64,000 bases of DNA from Locusta migratoria. Its lineage: Eukaryota > Arthropoda > Insecta > Orthoptera > Acrididae. The stretch spans positions 1-64,000 of the forward strand of contig JAOYRU010000078.1 in assembly GCA_026315105.1 (NCBI GenBank). Direction: 5' to 3'. Below, piece by piece: positions 11,228 through 20,716 of this stretch. Position 1 is the first letter of the stretch, and each line of letters starts with the position of its first letter. A program made the translations under genes and the position numbers. The notes under the pieces were generated by a model that had not been told where the DNA came from, searched no databases, and saw only the letters and a list, made by a program, of their open reading frames with translations.

Positions 11228-11517
11228 AGCGCAGAGATTACGGCCCTTTCTTTCATATGTTGTTTCTGTATCAGTGAATGGCGTAAGGTCACACAACATT
11301 CTTTGGCTGTTGATCCATCACACGTCAAACTTGTATCCCTTTCGGCTACGGCATAGCTCTCTCGCCGTGTTTCCAAAGTCTCCTTTCCATGCAGCTAATG
11401 AAACAGTAGCGGGAACTCGGTACTCATTATTATTTGTACTGCAGGAGAGAGCACACATATTTGAAAATTATTAACTACTAAAAGTCGAATTCAGAGTGGT
11501 GCGAAAAATTTGAAAGC

Positions 11518-11589
11518 TGCCGTGACCAGGATTCGAACCTGGGTTATTGCGGCCACAACGCAATGTCCTAACCACTAGACGATCACGGC
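11518..11589 (-). tRNA. tRNA-His(GTG), unit 7
   Basis: Reads the same as the unit 1 gene. Confidence 0.97.
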
Positions 11590-11975
11590 TACGATTCCAA
11601 CGAGTCTCTGATCGTCTTGTTCTGCAAGTTCGTACTACTTGGCGAAACGCAGAAGCAAAACGATAGCCGTTCATCGTCCCTTAGACAACGTGTGCACACC
11701 ACAAAATCATGTACCTACGCTGATAGCCCGCTAATCTGCGTACTACGTGTGCAGTTACTTTCTTTTTCGGCGTTCACGTCCATCGCGGCTGCTTGGAGAC
11801 CACCTCGTTTGCACTTTCGTGTTTCGACAACGTTGCTCCTTAACAAATGGGCAAAGAACCCAAGTCCCTAGGTGCTGTCATCTTGTATCAACAACCGATA
11901 TTTACTGTAACTTTCCACGAGCGTCTGGCGAGTAACGGTAAGACAATTGGCATAAGAGAAACACCAAAACAAACA

Positions 11976-12047
11976 TTCCGGTGCCGGGAATCGAACCCGG
12001 GCCTCCTGGGTGAAAGCCAGGGATCCTAGCCACTAGACCACACCGGA
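11976..12047 (-). tRNA. tRNA-Glu(TTC), unit 7
   Basis: Normal C56 form. Confidence 0.97.
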
Positions 12048-12379
12048 CTACAAAGAGAAAGCCAACTGCTATGCTGAATGCACACCCACACGCTTCCTCA
12101 CTGATTATTCACATTCGAAGAAAGGTATGTCCATGACTTATTTCGTAATGACGATCGCCAGCAATAACGAAGCTCACAAAACTCACGAAAGAAACAGCTG
12201 ATTACAACATAATGCTCGTTGTTATGTGCATCGTCTAACAGTGTAGCGCGCACTCGTTGCCACCTAAGTGACACGTGTCTCTGCCTTTGCTCTCCTTACT
12301 GCAGAGCGCCATTTTATAAAAGGGGAAAAAATCGGGTTTCTGCACTGCCCACCAGAATTCGACAGAGGAAGAAAACAGA

Positions 12380-12461
12380 TGGCAGCGGTGGGATTCGAAC
12401 CCACGCCTCCGAGGAGACTGGTACCTGAAACCAGCGCCTTAGACCGCTCGGCCACGCTACC
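12380..12461 (-). tRNA. tRNA-Leu(CAG), unit 7
   Basis: Reads the same as the unit 1 gene. Confidence 0.97.
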
Positions 12462-13030
12462 TTGCGTGCACGGACGGCATGTGTGTTGTCTCGTTGCAGA
12501 CGACACCACACCGTCTTGGCTTAAAAGACGTGCGTGCGTGCGTGCGGCGGCGGCGACGACGACGTTTTAAATCATAGACACTAAGTGTGTATAATTTGCC
12601 GTTTTCAAACAGTCCTATTTCTTTCGAGTTGTCTACCATTCACCTGCGATTATCAATTTACATTCCGTAATTAGTAAGGGTGGTGTGTTTTCGCAAAATT
12701 GTCATTGACACTGTGCAATTCGGCAGATTTTTCCACGTTAGGTGAGTAGTGCCTCACACTTCACCACATGCATAGCGACACTTCGCTACTAGTCTGACAT
12801 TACGTCTGATTGCTTCGAAAATCACGAAATGTAAGGGTGCGGCTCTAGCTGGGAGCATTTCGCGAGTACCTGAGTGCTAATGTATGTCCAAATTGCTGTA
12901 GTGACGTTCACGCGTGAGCATTCTTGTACAATCAGCTGTGCTAAAACGCATGTGGCAGCTTTCTTTCTTTCTCCTAATTTTTTTTCCTCCTCCGGAAAAA
13001 AAAAGAAAAGACAAAATGAGAGTGCAAAAT

Positions 13031-13112
13031 TGGCAGCGGTGGGATTCGAACCCACGCCTCCGAAGAGACTGGTGCCTTAAACCAGCGCCTTAGACCGCTC
13101 GGCCACGCTACC
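13031..13112 (-). tRNA. tRNA-Leu(AAG), unit 7
   Basis: Reads the same as the unit 1 gene. Confidence 0.97.
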
Positions 13113-13402
13113 AGCGCAGAGATTACGGCCCTTTCTTTCATATGTTGTTTCTGTATCAGTGAATGGCGTAAGGTCACACAACATTCTTTGGCTGTTGATC
13201 CATCACACGTCAAACTTGTATCCCTTTCGGCTACGGCATAGCTCTCTCGCCGTGTTTCCAAAGTCTCCTTTCCATGCAGCTAATGAAACAGTAGCGGGAA
13301 CTCGGTACTCATTATTATTTGTACTGCAGGAGAGAGCACACATATTTGAAAATTATTAACTACTAAAAGTCGAATTCAGAGTGGTGCGAAAAATTTGAAA
13401 GC

Positions 13403-13474
13403 TGCCGTGACCAGGATTCGAACCTGGGTTATTGCGGCCACAACGCAATGTCCTAACCACTAGACGATCACGGC
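13403..13474 (-). tRNA. tRNA-His(GTG), unit 8
   Basis: Reads the same as the unit 1 gene. Confidence 0.97.
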
Positions 13475-13860
13475 TACGATTCCAACGAGTCTCTGATCGT
13501 CTTGTTCTGCAAGTTCGTACTACTTGGCGAAACGCAGAAGCAAAACGATAGCCGTTCATCGTCCCTTAGACAACGTGTGCACACCACAAAATCATGTACC
13601 TACGCTGATAGCCCGCTAATCTGCGTACTACGTGTGCAGTTACTTTCTTTTTCGGCGTTCACGTCCATCGCGGCTGCTTGGAGACCACCTCGTTTGCACT
13701 TTCGTGTTTCGACAACGTTGCTCCTTAACAAATGGGCAAAGAACCCAAGTCCCTAGGTGCTGTCATCTTGTATCAACAACCGATATTTACTGTAACTTTC
13801 CACGAGCGTCTGGCGAGTAACGGTAAGACAATTGGCATAAGAGAAACACCAAAACAAACA

Positions 13861-13932
13861 TTCCGGTGCCGGGAATCGAACCCGGGCCTCCTGGGTGAAA
13901 GCCAGGGATCCTAGCCACTAGACCACACCGGA
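13861..13932 (-). tRNA. tRNA-Glu(TTC), unit 8
   Basis: Normal C56 form. Confidence 0.97.
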
Positions 13933-14264
13933 CTACAAAGAGAAAGCCAACTGCTATGCTGAATGCACACCCACACGCTTCCTCACTGATTATTCACATT
14001 CGAAGAAAGGTATGTCCATGACTTATTTCGTAATGACGATCGCCAGCAATAACGAAGCTCACAAAACTCACGAAAGAAACAGCTGATTACAACATAATGC
14101 TCGTTGTTATGTGCATCGTCTAACAGTGTAGCGCGCACTCGTTGCCACCTAAGTGACACGTGTCTCTGCCTTTGCTCTCCTTACTGCAGAGCGCCATTTT
14201 ATAAAAGGGGAAAAAATCGGGTTTCTGCACTGCCCACCAGAATTCGACAGAGGAAGAAAACAGA

Positions 14265-14346
14265 TGGCAGCGGTGGGATTCGAACCCACGCCTCCGAGGA
14301 GACTGGTACCTGAAACCAGCGCCTTAGACCGCTCGGCCACGCTACC
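14265..14346 (-). tRNA. tRNA-Leu(CAG), unit 8
   Basis: Reads the same as the unit 1 gene. Confidence 0.97.
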
Positions 14347-14915
14347 TTGCGTGCACGGACGGCATGTGTGTTGTCTCGTTGCAGACGACACCACACCGTC
14401 TTGGCTTAAAAGACGTGCGTGCGTGCGTGCGGCGGCGGCGACGACGACGTTTTAAATCATAGACACTAAGTGTGTATAATTTGCCGTTTTCAAACAGTCC
14501 TATTTCTTTCGAGTTGTCTACCATTCACCTGCGATTATCAATTTACATTCCGTAATTAGTAAGGGTGGTGTGTTTTCGCAAAATTGTCATTGACACTGTG
14601 CAATTCGGCAGATTTTTCCACGTTAGGTGAGTAGTGCCTCACACTTCACCACATGCATAGCGACACTTCGCTACTAGTCTGACATTACGTCTGATTGCTT
14701 CGAAAATCACGAAATGTAAGGGTGCGGCTCTAGCTGGGAGCATTTCGCGAGTACCTGAGTGCTAATGTATGTCCAAATTGCTGTAGTGACGTTCACGCGT
14801 GAGCATTCTTGTACAATCAGCTGTGCTAAAACGCATGTGGCAGCTTTCTTTCTTTCTCCTAATTTTTTTTCCTCCTCCGGAAAAAAAAAGAAAAGACAAA
14901 ATGAGAGTGCAAAAT

Positions 14916-14997
14916 TGGCAGCGGTGGGATTCGAACCCACGCCTCCGAAGAGACTGGTGCCTTAAACCAGCGCCTTAGACCGCTCGGCCACGCTACC
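14916..14997 (-). tRNA. tRNA-Leu(AAG), unit 8
   Basis: Reads the same as the unit 1 gene; last intact copy before retrotransposon 1. Confidence 0.97.
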
Positions 14998-15287
14998 AGC
15001 GCAGAGATTACGGCCCTTTCTTTCATATGTTGTTTCTGTATCAGTGAATGGCGTAAGGTCACACAACATTCTTTGGCTGTTGATCCATCACACGTCAAAC
15101 TTGTATCCCTTTCGGCTACGGCATAGCTCTCTCGCCGTGTTTCCAAAGTCTCCTTTCCATGCAGCTAATGAAACAGTAGCGGGAACTCGGTACTCATTAT
15201 TATTTGTACTGCAGGAGAGAGCACACATATTTGAAAATTATTAACTACTAAAAGTCGAATTCAGAGTGGTGCGAAAAATTTGAAAGC

Positions 15288-15359
15288 TGCCGTGACCAGG
15301 ATTCGAACCTGGGTTATTGCGGCCACAACGCAATGTCCTAACCACTAGACGATCACGGC
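15288..15359 (-). tRNA. tRNA-His(GTG), unit 9
   Basis: Reads the same as the unit 1 gene. Confidence 0.97.
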
Positions 15360-15745
15360 TACGATTCCAACGAGTCTCTGATCGTCTTGTTCTGCAAGTT
15401 CGTACTACTTGGCGAAACGCAGAAGCAAAACGATAGCCGTTCATCGTCCCTTAGACAACGTGTGCACACCACAAAATCATGTACCTACGCTGATAGCCCG
15501 CTAATCTGCGTACTACGTGTGCAGTTACTTTCTTTTTCGGCGTTCACGTCCATCGCGGCTGCTTGGAGACCACCTCGTTTGCACTTTCGTGTTTCGACAA
15601 CGTTGCTCCTTAACAAATGGGCAAAGAACCCAAGTCCCTAGGTGCTGTCATCTTGTATCAACAACCGATATTTACTGTAACTTTCCACGAGCGTCTGGCG
15701 AGTAACGGTAAGACAATTGGCATAAGAGAAACACCAAAACAAACA

Positions 15746-15817
15746 TTCCGGTGCCGGGAATCGAACCCGGGCCTCCTGGGTGAAAGCCAGGGATCCTAGC
15801 CACTAGACCACACCGGA
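15746..15817 (-). tRNA. tRNA-Glu(TTC), unit 9
   Basis: Normal C56 form. Confidence 0.97.
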
Positions 15818-16149
15818 CTACAAAGAGAAAGCCAACTGCTATGCTGAATGCACACCCACACGCTTCCTCACTGATTATTCACATTCGAAGAAAGGTATGT
15901 CCATGACTTATTTCGTAATGACGATCGCCAGCAATAACGAAGCTCACAAAACTCACGAAAGAAACAGCTGATTACAACATAATGCTCGTTGTTATGTGCA
16001 TCGTCTAACAGTGTAGCGCGCACTCGTTGCCACCTAAGTGACACGTGTCTCTGCCTTTGCTCTCCTTACTGCAGAGCGCCATTTTATAAAAGGGGAAAAA
16101 ATCGGGTTTCTGCACTGCCCACCAGAATTCGACAGAGGAAGAAAACAGA

Positions 16150-16231
16150 TGGCAGCGGTGGGATTCGAACCCACGCCTCCGAGGAGACTGGTACCTGAAA
16201 CCAGCGCCTTAGACCGCTCGGCCACGCTACC
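16150..16231 (-). tRNA. tRNA-Leu(CAG), unit 9
   Basis: Reads the same as the unit 1 gene. Confidence 0.97.
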
Positions 16232-16800
16232 TTGCGTGCACGGACGGCATGTGTGTTGTCTCGTTGCAGACGACACCACACCGTCTTGGCTTAAAAGACG
16301 TGCGTGCGTGCGTGCGGCGGCGGCGACGACGACGTTTTAAATCATAGACACTAAGTGTGTATAATTTGCCGTTTTCAAACAGTCCTATTTCTTTCGAGTT
16401 GTCTACCATTCACCTGCGATTATCAATTTACATTCCGTAATTAGTAAGGGTGGTGTGTTTTCGCAAAATTGTCATTGACACTGTGCAATTCGGCAGATTT
16501 TTCCACGTTAGGTGAGTAGTGCCTCACACTTCACCACATGCATAGCGACACTTCGCTACTAGTCTGACATTACGTCTGATTGCTTCGAAAATCACGAAAT
16601 GTAAGGGTGCGGCTCTAGCTGGGAGCATTTCGCGAGTACCTGAGTGCTAATGTATGTCCAAATTGCTGTAGTGACGTTCACGCGTGAGCATTCTTGTACA
16701 ATCAGCTGTGCTAAAACGCATGTGGCAGCTTTCTTTCTTTCTCCTAATTTTTTTTCCTCCTCCGGAAAAAAAAAGAAAAGACAAAATGAGAGTGCAAAAT

Positions 16801-16807
16801 TGGCAGC
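16801..16807 (-). pseudogene. 3' end of the broken tRNA-Leu(AAG) of unit 9
   Basis: Only the last seven bases of the gene remain here (plus-strand tggcagc: discriminator base and part of the 3' acceptor strand), directly followed by a poly(T) tract. The 5' part is at 22418-22484 beyond retrotransposon 1. About eight bases of the T arm between the two pieces are gone. Confidence 0.85.
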
Positions 16808-16817
16808 TTTTTTTTTT

Positions 16818-16870
<53 letters not shown>
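16808..16870 (-). repeat. Outer poly(A) tract of retrotransposon 1
   Basis: 63 bases, all T on the plus strand except one C at 16830. It starts directly after ggcagc, the same six bases that precede the inner tract at 16965. Confidence 0.95.
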
Positions 16871-16874
<4 letters not shown>

Positions 16875-16964
16875 GCATGTGGCAGCTTTCTTTCTTTCTC
16901 CTATTTTTCTTTTCCTCCTCCGGAAAAAAAAGAAAAGAAAAAATGAGAGTGCAAAATTGGCAGC
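16871..16964 (-). repeat. 94-bp duplicate of tRNA-Leu(AAG) 3' flank
   Basis: Near-copy of 16714-16807, which is the end of the tRNA gene and the DNA just beyond it, including the T8CC/GGA inverted repeat. It differs at a few places, mostly in the T and A runs. It sits between two poly(A) tracts. Either it is a target-site duplication made by a poly(A)-only insertion, or it is flank carried over from a donor copy by a read-through transcript. Confidence 0.9.
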
Positions 16965-16986
16965 TTTTTTTTTTTTTTTTTTTTTT
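16965..16986 (-). repeat. Inner poly(A) tract of retrotransposon 1
   Basis: 22 T on the plus strand, joining the element's 3' UTR to the 94-bp duplicate. Confidence 0.9.
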
Positions 16987-17279
16987 CTTGATTGGGGGAA
17001 ATGGAAATGTCATGTCCTCTCCGTTGAGGATTTGGAAATCCATTTTATAATCGCGACTTCGAACCATTTACAATAACAGAAGTCGCCTTGTAAGAAAAAA
17101 AAAGTACAACAATGAATTACATATTAACACTCTTCTATAAATATTGGATAATGTTGAAAAGAAAAGTAACAAAGTAAATAATAATTAAAGTTAACAAAAA
17201 TTTCCTCGCATGGGAACGATCGAAGAAGAACGCATGTTAGCAAGAACCCAATAAGCACCAATCAAAACCGTGTCCGTAG
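16987..17279 (-). other. 3' UTR of retrotransposon 1
   Basis: About 293 bp between the ORF2 stop and the poly(A). AT-rich, no reading frame, no obvious polyadenylation signal close to the tail and no terminal microsatellite. Confidence 0.7.
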
Positions 17280-20200
17280 CTATGTAGTCGTCATCAGTTT
17301 AGCAAACCCATGGAGTATTGACACATTCAGGAAATTCGCAAAAGTAAGTCCATATCGGGAGGTAGATTTTTGTTTCTCATGTTGAGTGGCGAGATAGGTA
17401 AGAAAGTCCAATTCAGAAGTCAACTTTAGGTGAAAGATGGCGTAAACCGTATGACCGTAAATCCACAAAGTGGCATTTCGTTTGGTCCGTGGGTAGGCGT
17501 CGCACTGCGGGATGATAACGTCCGTTGGTGTAATACTGCGCGTATCGACACGATTGATAAGACGCGCCATATCTCTAGCCACTTCCCACACGCCGTTGTG
17601 GCGCTGACACTGAAAACGGTGTTCGAGGATGTCCAGCACACCGCAATCTTCGCAGGCGTCGGAAGGGGACAGGTGGATGGAATAGAGCTTCTCGTTCGTC
17701 GGGTAGGTCCGATGGACGACCTTGTACCATACGCCGTGTACGTGCGACGGGAGAAAGCTGGAGGCGATATTCTTCCATACAGCGTCCCAGTCATACTGCG
17801 GCAACCGGAGTTCCCATTTTGTGCGCGCCGGACAGCCACGGAACGCCGCCGCAATCGCGCTCGCTCTGCCGCAAGTTACGTCGCCGAGTATCAAATAGCT
17901 GTTATCCAGATAGTAGCGGCGAACGTAATTACAGCAGAACGGCACGTGACTGACGGACACAGGCGCTGTCACAGAGTGGGGGCGGAACCTTTCGAAGACG
18001 GCGGCGGTGGTGCCGCGCGGGTCCTTCTGCAGCACGGCGGAGGTCCTCTTCCAGAACAGCGCTGCACTTTTTGCCCGGAAGTCCACCAACCCGAGCCCGC
18101 CCTGTTGCTTGGGCAGGGTGCACGTGGCGAGCGACGCCTTAAAGACGTCGCCGCGCCAGATGAACCAGTACACTGCGGATTGTATGGCGCGCGCCAGTAA
18201 CTTCGGCACAGGCAGCACCTGCGCAAGATACCAGGCGCGCGCGAGCAGATGGGAGTCCGCCAGCCGCACCCTGTCTCGCAGCGCGAGGGCGCGGGCCGCG
18301 TAGATCCGGGCGACGGCGCGGACCTTGTGCAGCGTCGGCCGCCAGTTCAACGCCTCCATCTGTTGAGGGTTGGCGGTGATGGTGACGCCGAGAACCTTGT
18401 GCTGGTCGCGCACGCAAAACCAGTCACCGGCGAGGGAGCGCGCGCGGGGCGTCAGGGGCAGCAGCACCGTCTTGCGGCGGTTCACCACCGCACCCGTCGC
18501 CCGCTCGAAGTGTTGAAGTGTGCGATGCAGGGTGTCCACGTCGGCGGCTCGGTCCAAGAAGACGCCCAGATCGTCGGCATAGGCCTTACACACAAGGCGC
18601 GTGTTGCCGATGGTGATGCCGGTGCAGACTTCACTGATGGTCCGCAGAAGTGGATCTAGGGCGACTGCGAATAGCGCCATACTCAGTGGGCACCCCTGGC
18701 GCACAGAGCGGGCCACCGGGAAGACGGGGGTGAGGCGGCCGTTGACGGAGACGCGGGACGTCGCCGTTCCCAACAGATTCCGCACCATCGTCGTAAACTT
18801 TCGACCGAAGCCCATTGCTGTCAACACCCTACAGAGGTAGGTATGGCTGATGCGGTCGAAAGCGTTCTGAAAGTCGATTAAAAGGATCGCCGCCGTCCGC
18901 AGTCGTGCGCTCTTCACGTACCCAACGCAGTCACGGTACGCAAGGATGGCGTCGAAGATACTGCGGTCCCTGACGGCGCAGGTCTGGTCGCCGCTCAGGA
19001 CCGCCGGCAGCACATTACGCAGACGAGACGCCACGCAACGCGTGACAATCTTGTAATCTGCGTTGAGTAACGTGATTGGACGGACGGTGGCGATGCTCGG
19101 TGTGGCAGTCGATTTACGGATTAGCGTGATGTGACCCATTTCAAAGTCCGACGGAATGACGGCACCATTTTGAACTTCACACGCGAGTTCGCTAAAAACA
19201 TCCTTAAAAAGATCGGCAAATGTTTGATAAAACTCCGCAGGTATTCCATCTGGTCCTGGAGACTTCCGTTTAGGACTGCGCTTAATGGAGTCGAGGACTT
19301 CATCAGATGTGAAACGTTCGTTGAGTTGGTTTCGTTCATGACGGCCAAGACTCCGCGGAACATGTTGGAGGAGGCTGCGCAGAGCTCCGGAGTCGGCGTC
19401 GACAGCACTGAAGAGCGTACGGAAGTGGTGGTAGGCGTCCTCGGCGATCTGCGACGCGTCCGTGGTGCGGGTGCCGTCGGCCCTCAGCCAGGTGGCGATG
19501 TGCAGCTGCCTCCGCCGCTGCCGCTCCCTGTTGAGATGGTACAAGGAGAGCGGTTCGTCGTCCGCGGGGCCGACCGGCTGGCTCCTGGCGATGGCGCCGG
19601 CGCACGCGCGCCGCACGGTCTGCAGGTACTGCGCCTGCAGCCGCTTGTACTCCGGCAGCAGCGCGGGCTGTGACGTCACCCGCGCCGCCAGGTCCCGCAG
19701 GCAATCTTGCTGGAACAGGGCGGTGGCGCGCCGCCAGCGAGCGGCCTCGCGGCTGACGTCGATCAGATAGCGGCGGACGGCCGGCTTGGCCTCCCGCACC
19801 CACCACTCGAGGGCGCCGACGCCCGGGCTCCGAGTCCGCAGAATCTTCTGCCACCGAAGACGGAAACTGTCAACGAAGTTCTCGTCGTCCAGTAAGCTGC
19901 AGTTGAGTCTCCAGACGGAATTACGACGCGGAACACTAATGCTGCCTAAACGAACCCGACAATAAAAGGCACTGTGGTCAGAGAATATGACCGGTAAAAC
20001 TTCCGCATGACGGACATGTGCTCGGAGATGGTCTGACACGTAAATTCGGTCGAGCCGGCTGCGACCGGTGGGGTAAAAAAACGTAAAATTAGTAAAATCA
20101 GGATATAAAACACGCCACGTATCCACTAATTTAAAACTATTGACCAAATCTGAGAGTTCCGCGCATTTGTTGGGTCGCGGCTCCTGGTCTTTGGCATCTA

Positions 20201-20636
20201 AAACTGCATTAAAATCACCCCCTAAAATAATTGTATTAAAATTGCGTCTTAAAAGTACAGGTAAATCTTGTCCGTAAAATTGAGCCCTCGCCGTTTTGCT
20301 ACCGCCCGACGGAGCATAAACATTGATAAAAACAACGCCTTGGATCGTCACAGAAATTCCGCGTCCGTATGGTAAAATCTCAATGTCCGTTACTAAAAGA
20401 TCAGACCGTACTAAAATTGCTGTGCCGGTAGCAGCATCCGGCACAATGTTGTCAATAATAATAAAATCGGTAAAATCAGTTAAAAAACACAGTGCCTCAC
20501 GAGTTACTTCCTGTAAAAAGGCGACGTGGCAACGGTTCGACAATAAAAGTTCTTTGAGTGCCATGGCCTTATGAGCAGTGCGCATCTTATTTACATTGAT
20601 AGTGAACACGTTCCACAAGTTTTGCTCAGTCGCCAT
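17280..20636 (-). CDS. ORF2 of retrotransposon 1: APE endonuclease and reverse transcriptase
   Basis: An intact 1,118-residue protein that would nick target DNA and copy the element RNA from the nick (target-primed reverse transcription). The N-terminal APE-like endonuclease shows N14/N16, E43, YAPSG (107-111), GGDFN (139-143), SRLDRIYVS (193-201) and SDH (219-221), so the catalytic set is complete. The reverse transcriptase follows: KSPGPDGIPAEFY (458-470), RPITLLN (519-525), catalytic D588, RQGCPLS (646-652) and YADD (686-689). Near the C-terminus is a C-x2-C-x7-H-x3-C zinc motif (995-1010). Domain order and the sequences around GGDFN, SDH, DQTC and YADD match the Tx1 clade of the L1 superfamily better than R1, I or Jockey. 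The start is the first ATG after the ORF1 stop. GC content is uneven: the endonuclease part is AT-rich, the RT part GC-rich. Confidence 0.93.
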   Translation of the reverse strand: MATEQNLWNVFTINVNKMRTAHKAMALKELLLSNRCHVAFLQEVTREALCFLTDFTDFIIIDNIVPDAATGTAILVRSDLLVTDIEILPYGRGISVTIQGVVFINVYAPSGGSKTARAQFYGQDLPVLLRRNFNTIILGGDFNAVLDAKDQEPRPNKCAELSDLVNSFKLVDTWRVLYPDFTNFTFFYPTGRSRLDRIYVSDHLRAHVRHAEVLPVIFSDHSAFYCRVRLGSISVPRRNSVWRLNCSLLDDENFVDSFRLRWQKILRTRSPGVGALEWWVREAKPAVRRYLIDVSREAARWRRATALFQQDCLRDLAARVTSQPALLPEYKRLQAQYLQTVRRACAGAIARSQPVGPADDEPLSLYHLNRERQRRRQLHIATWLRADGTRTTDASQIAEDAYHHFRTLFSAVDADSGALRSLLQHVPRSLGRHERNQLNERFTSDEVLDSIKRSPKRKSPGPDGIPAEFYQTFADLFKDVFSELACEVQNGAVIPSDFEMGHITLIRKSTATPSIATVRPITLLNADYKIVTRCVASRLRNVLPAVLSGDQTCAVRDRSIFDAILAYRDCVGYVKSARLRTAAILLIDFQNAFDRISHTYLCRVLTAMGFGRKFTTMVRNLLGTATSRVSVNGRLTPVFPVARSVRQGCPLSMALFAVALDPLLRTISEVCTGITIGNTRLVCKAYADDLGVFLDRAADVDTLHRTLQHFERATGAVVNRRKTVLLPLTPRARSLAGDWFCVRDQHKVLGVTITANPQQMEALNWRPTLHKVRAVARIYAARALALRDRVRLADSHLLARAWYLAQVLPVPKLLARAIQSAVYWFIWRGDVFKASLATCTLPKQQGGLGLVDFRAKSAALFWKRTSAVLQKDPRGTTAAVFERFRPHSVTAPVSVSHVPFCCNYVRRYYLDNSYLILGDVTCGRASAIAAAFRGCPARTKWELRLPQYDWDAVWKNIASSFLPSHVHGVWYKVVHRTYPTNEKLYSIHLSPSDACEDCGVLDILEHRFQCQRHNGVWEVARDMARLINRVDTRSITPTDVIIPQCDAYPRTKRNATLWIYGHTVYAIFHLKLTSELDFLTYLATQHEKQKSTSRYGLTFANFLNVSILHGFAKLMTTT

Positions 20637-20716
20637 ACTATAAAAACAAACAAACGAGGTTCAATAAAACGGTGCCGTCACTCACATAAGGGTCCACGCT
20701 AAAAATGGTCGCGGGT
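20637..20716 (-). other. ORF1-ORF2 gap of retrotransposon 1
   Basis: About 80 bp with no overlap of the two frames, so ORF2 would be reached by re-initiation or internal entry on a bicistronic RNA. That is inferred from other two-ORF LINEs. Confidence 0.6.

Larger units (their letters stand above)
1..16807 (-). repeat. Tandem tRNA-gene array, left block (units 1-9)
   Basis: Head-to-tail copies of a 1,885-bp unit with four minus-strand tRNA genes. The window opens inside a unit, so the array continues to the left. Unit 1 is 1,886 bp apart from unit 2 because an A run near 1685 has ten instead of nine bases. Units 2-9 look identical to one another by eye. Unit 1 also differs at about 616-620, where its spacer reads ctgccg against ctggcg elsewhere. 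The block ends where retrotransposon 1 cuts the ninth tRNA-Leu(AAG) gene. Near-identity of genes and spacers together means whole units are being homogenised, as in other tandem RNA-gene arrays. Confidence 0.97.

Noticed and set aside
1..16807. CRISPR array
   Set aside because: The period is 1,885 bp, units are identical rather than repeat-spacer, and each unit holds complete eukaryotic tRNA genes.
16644..17067. Open frames with long Phe or Lys runs around the poly(T) tracts
   Set aside because: They are translations of the poly(A) tails of retrotransposon 1.
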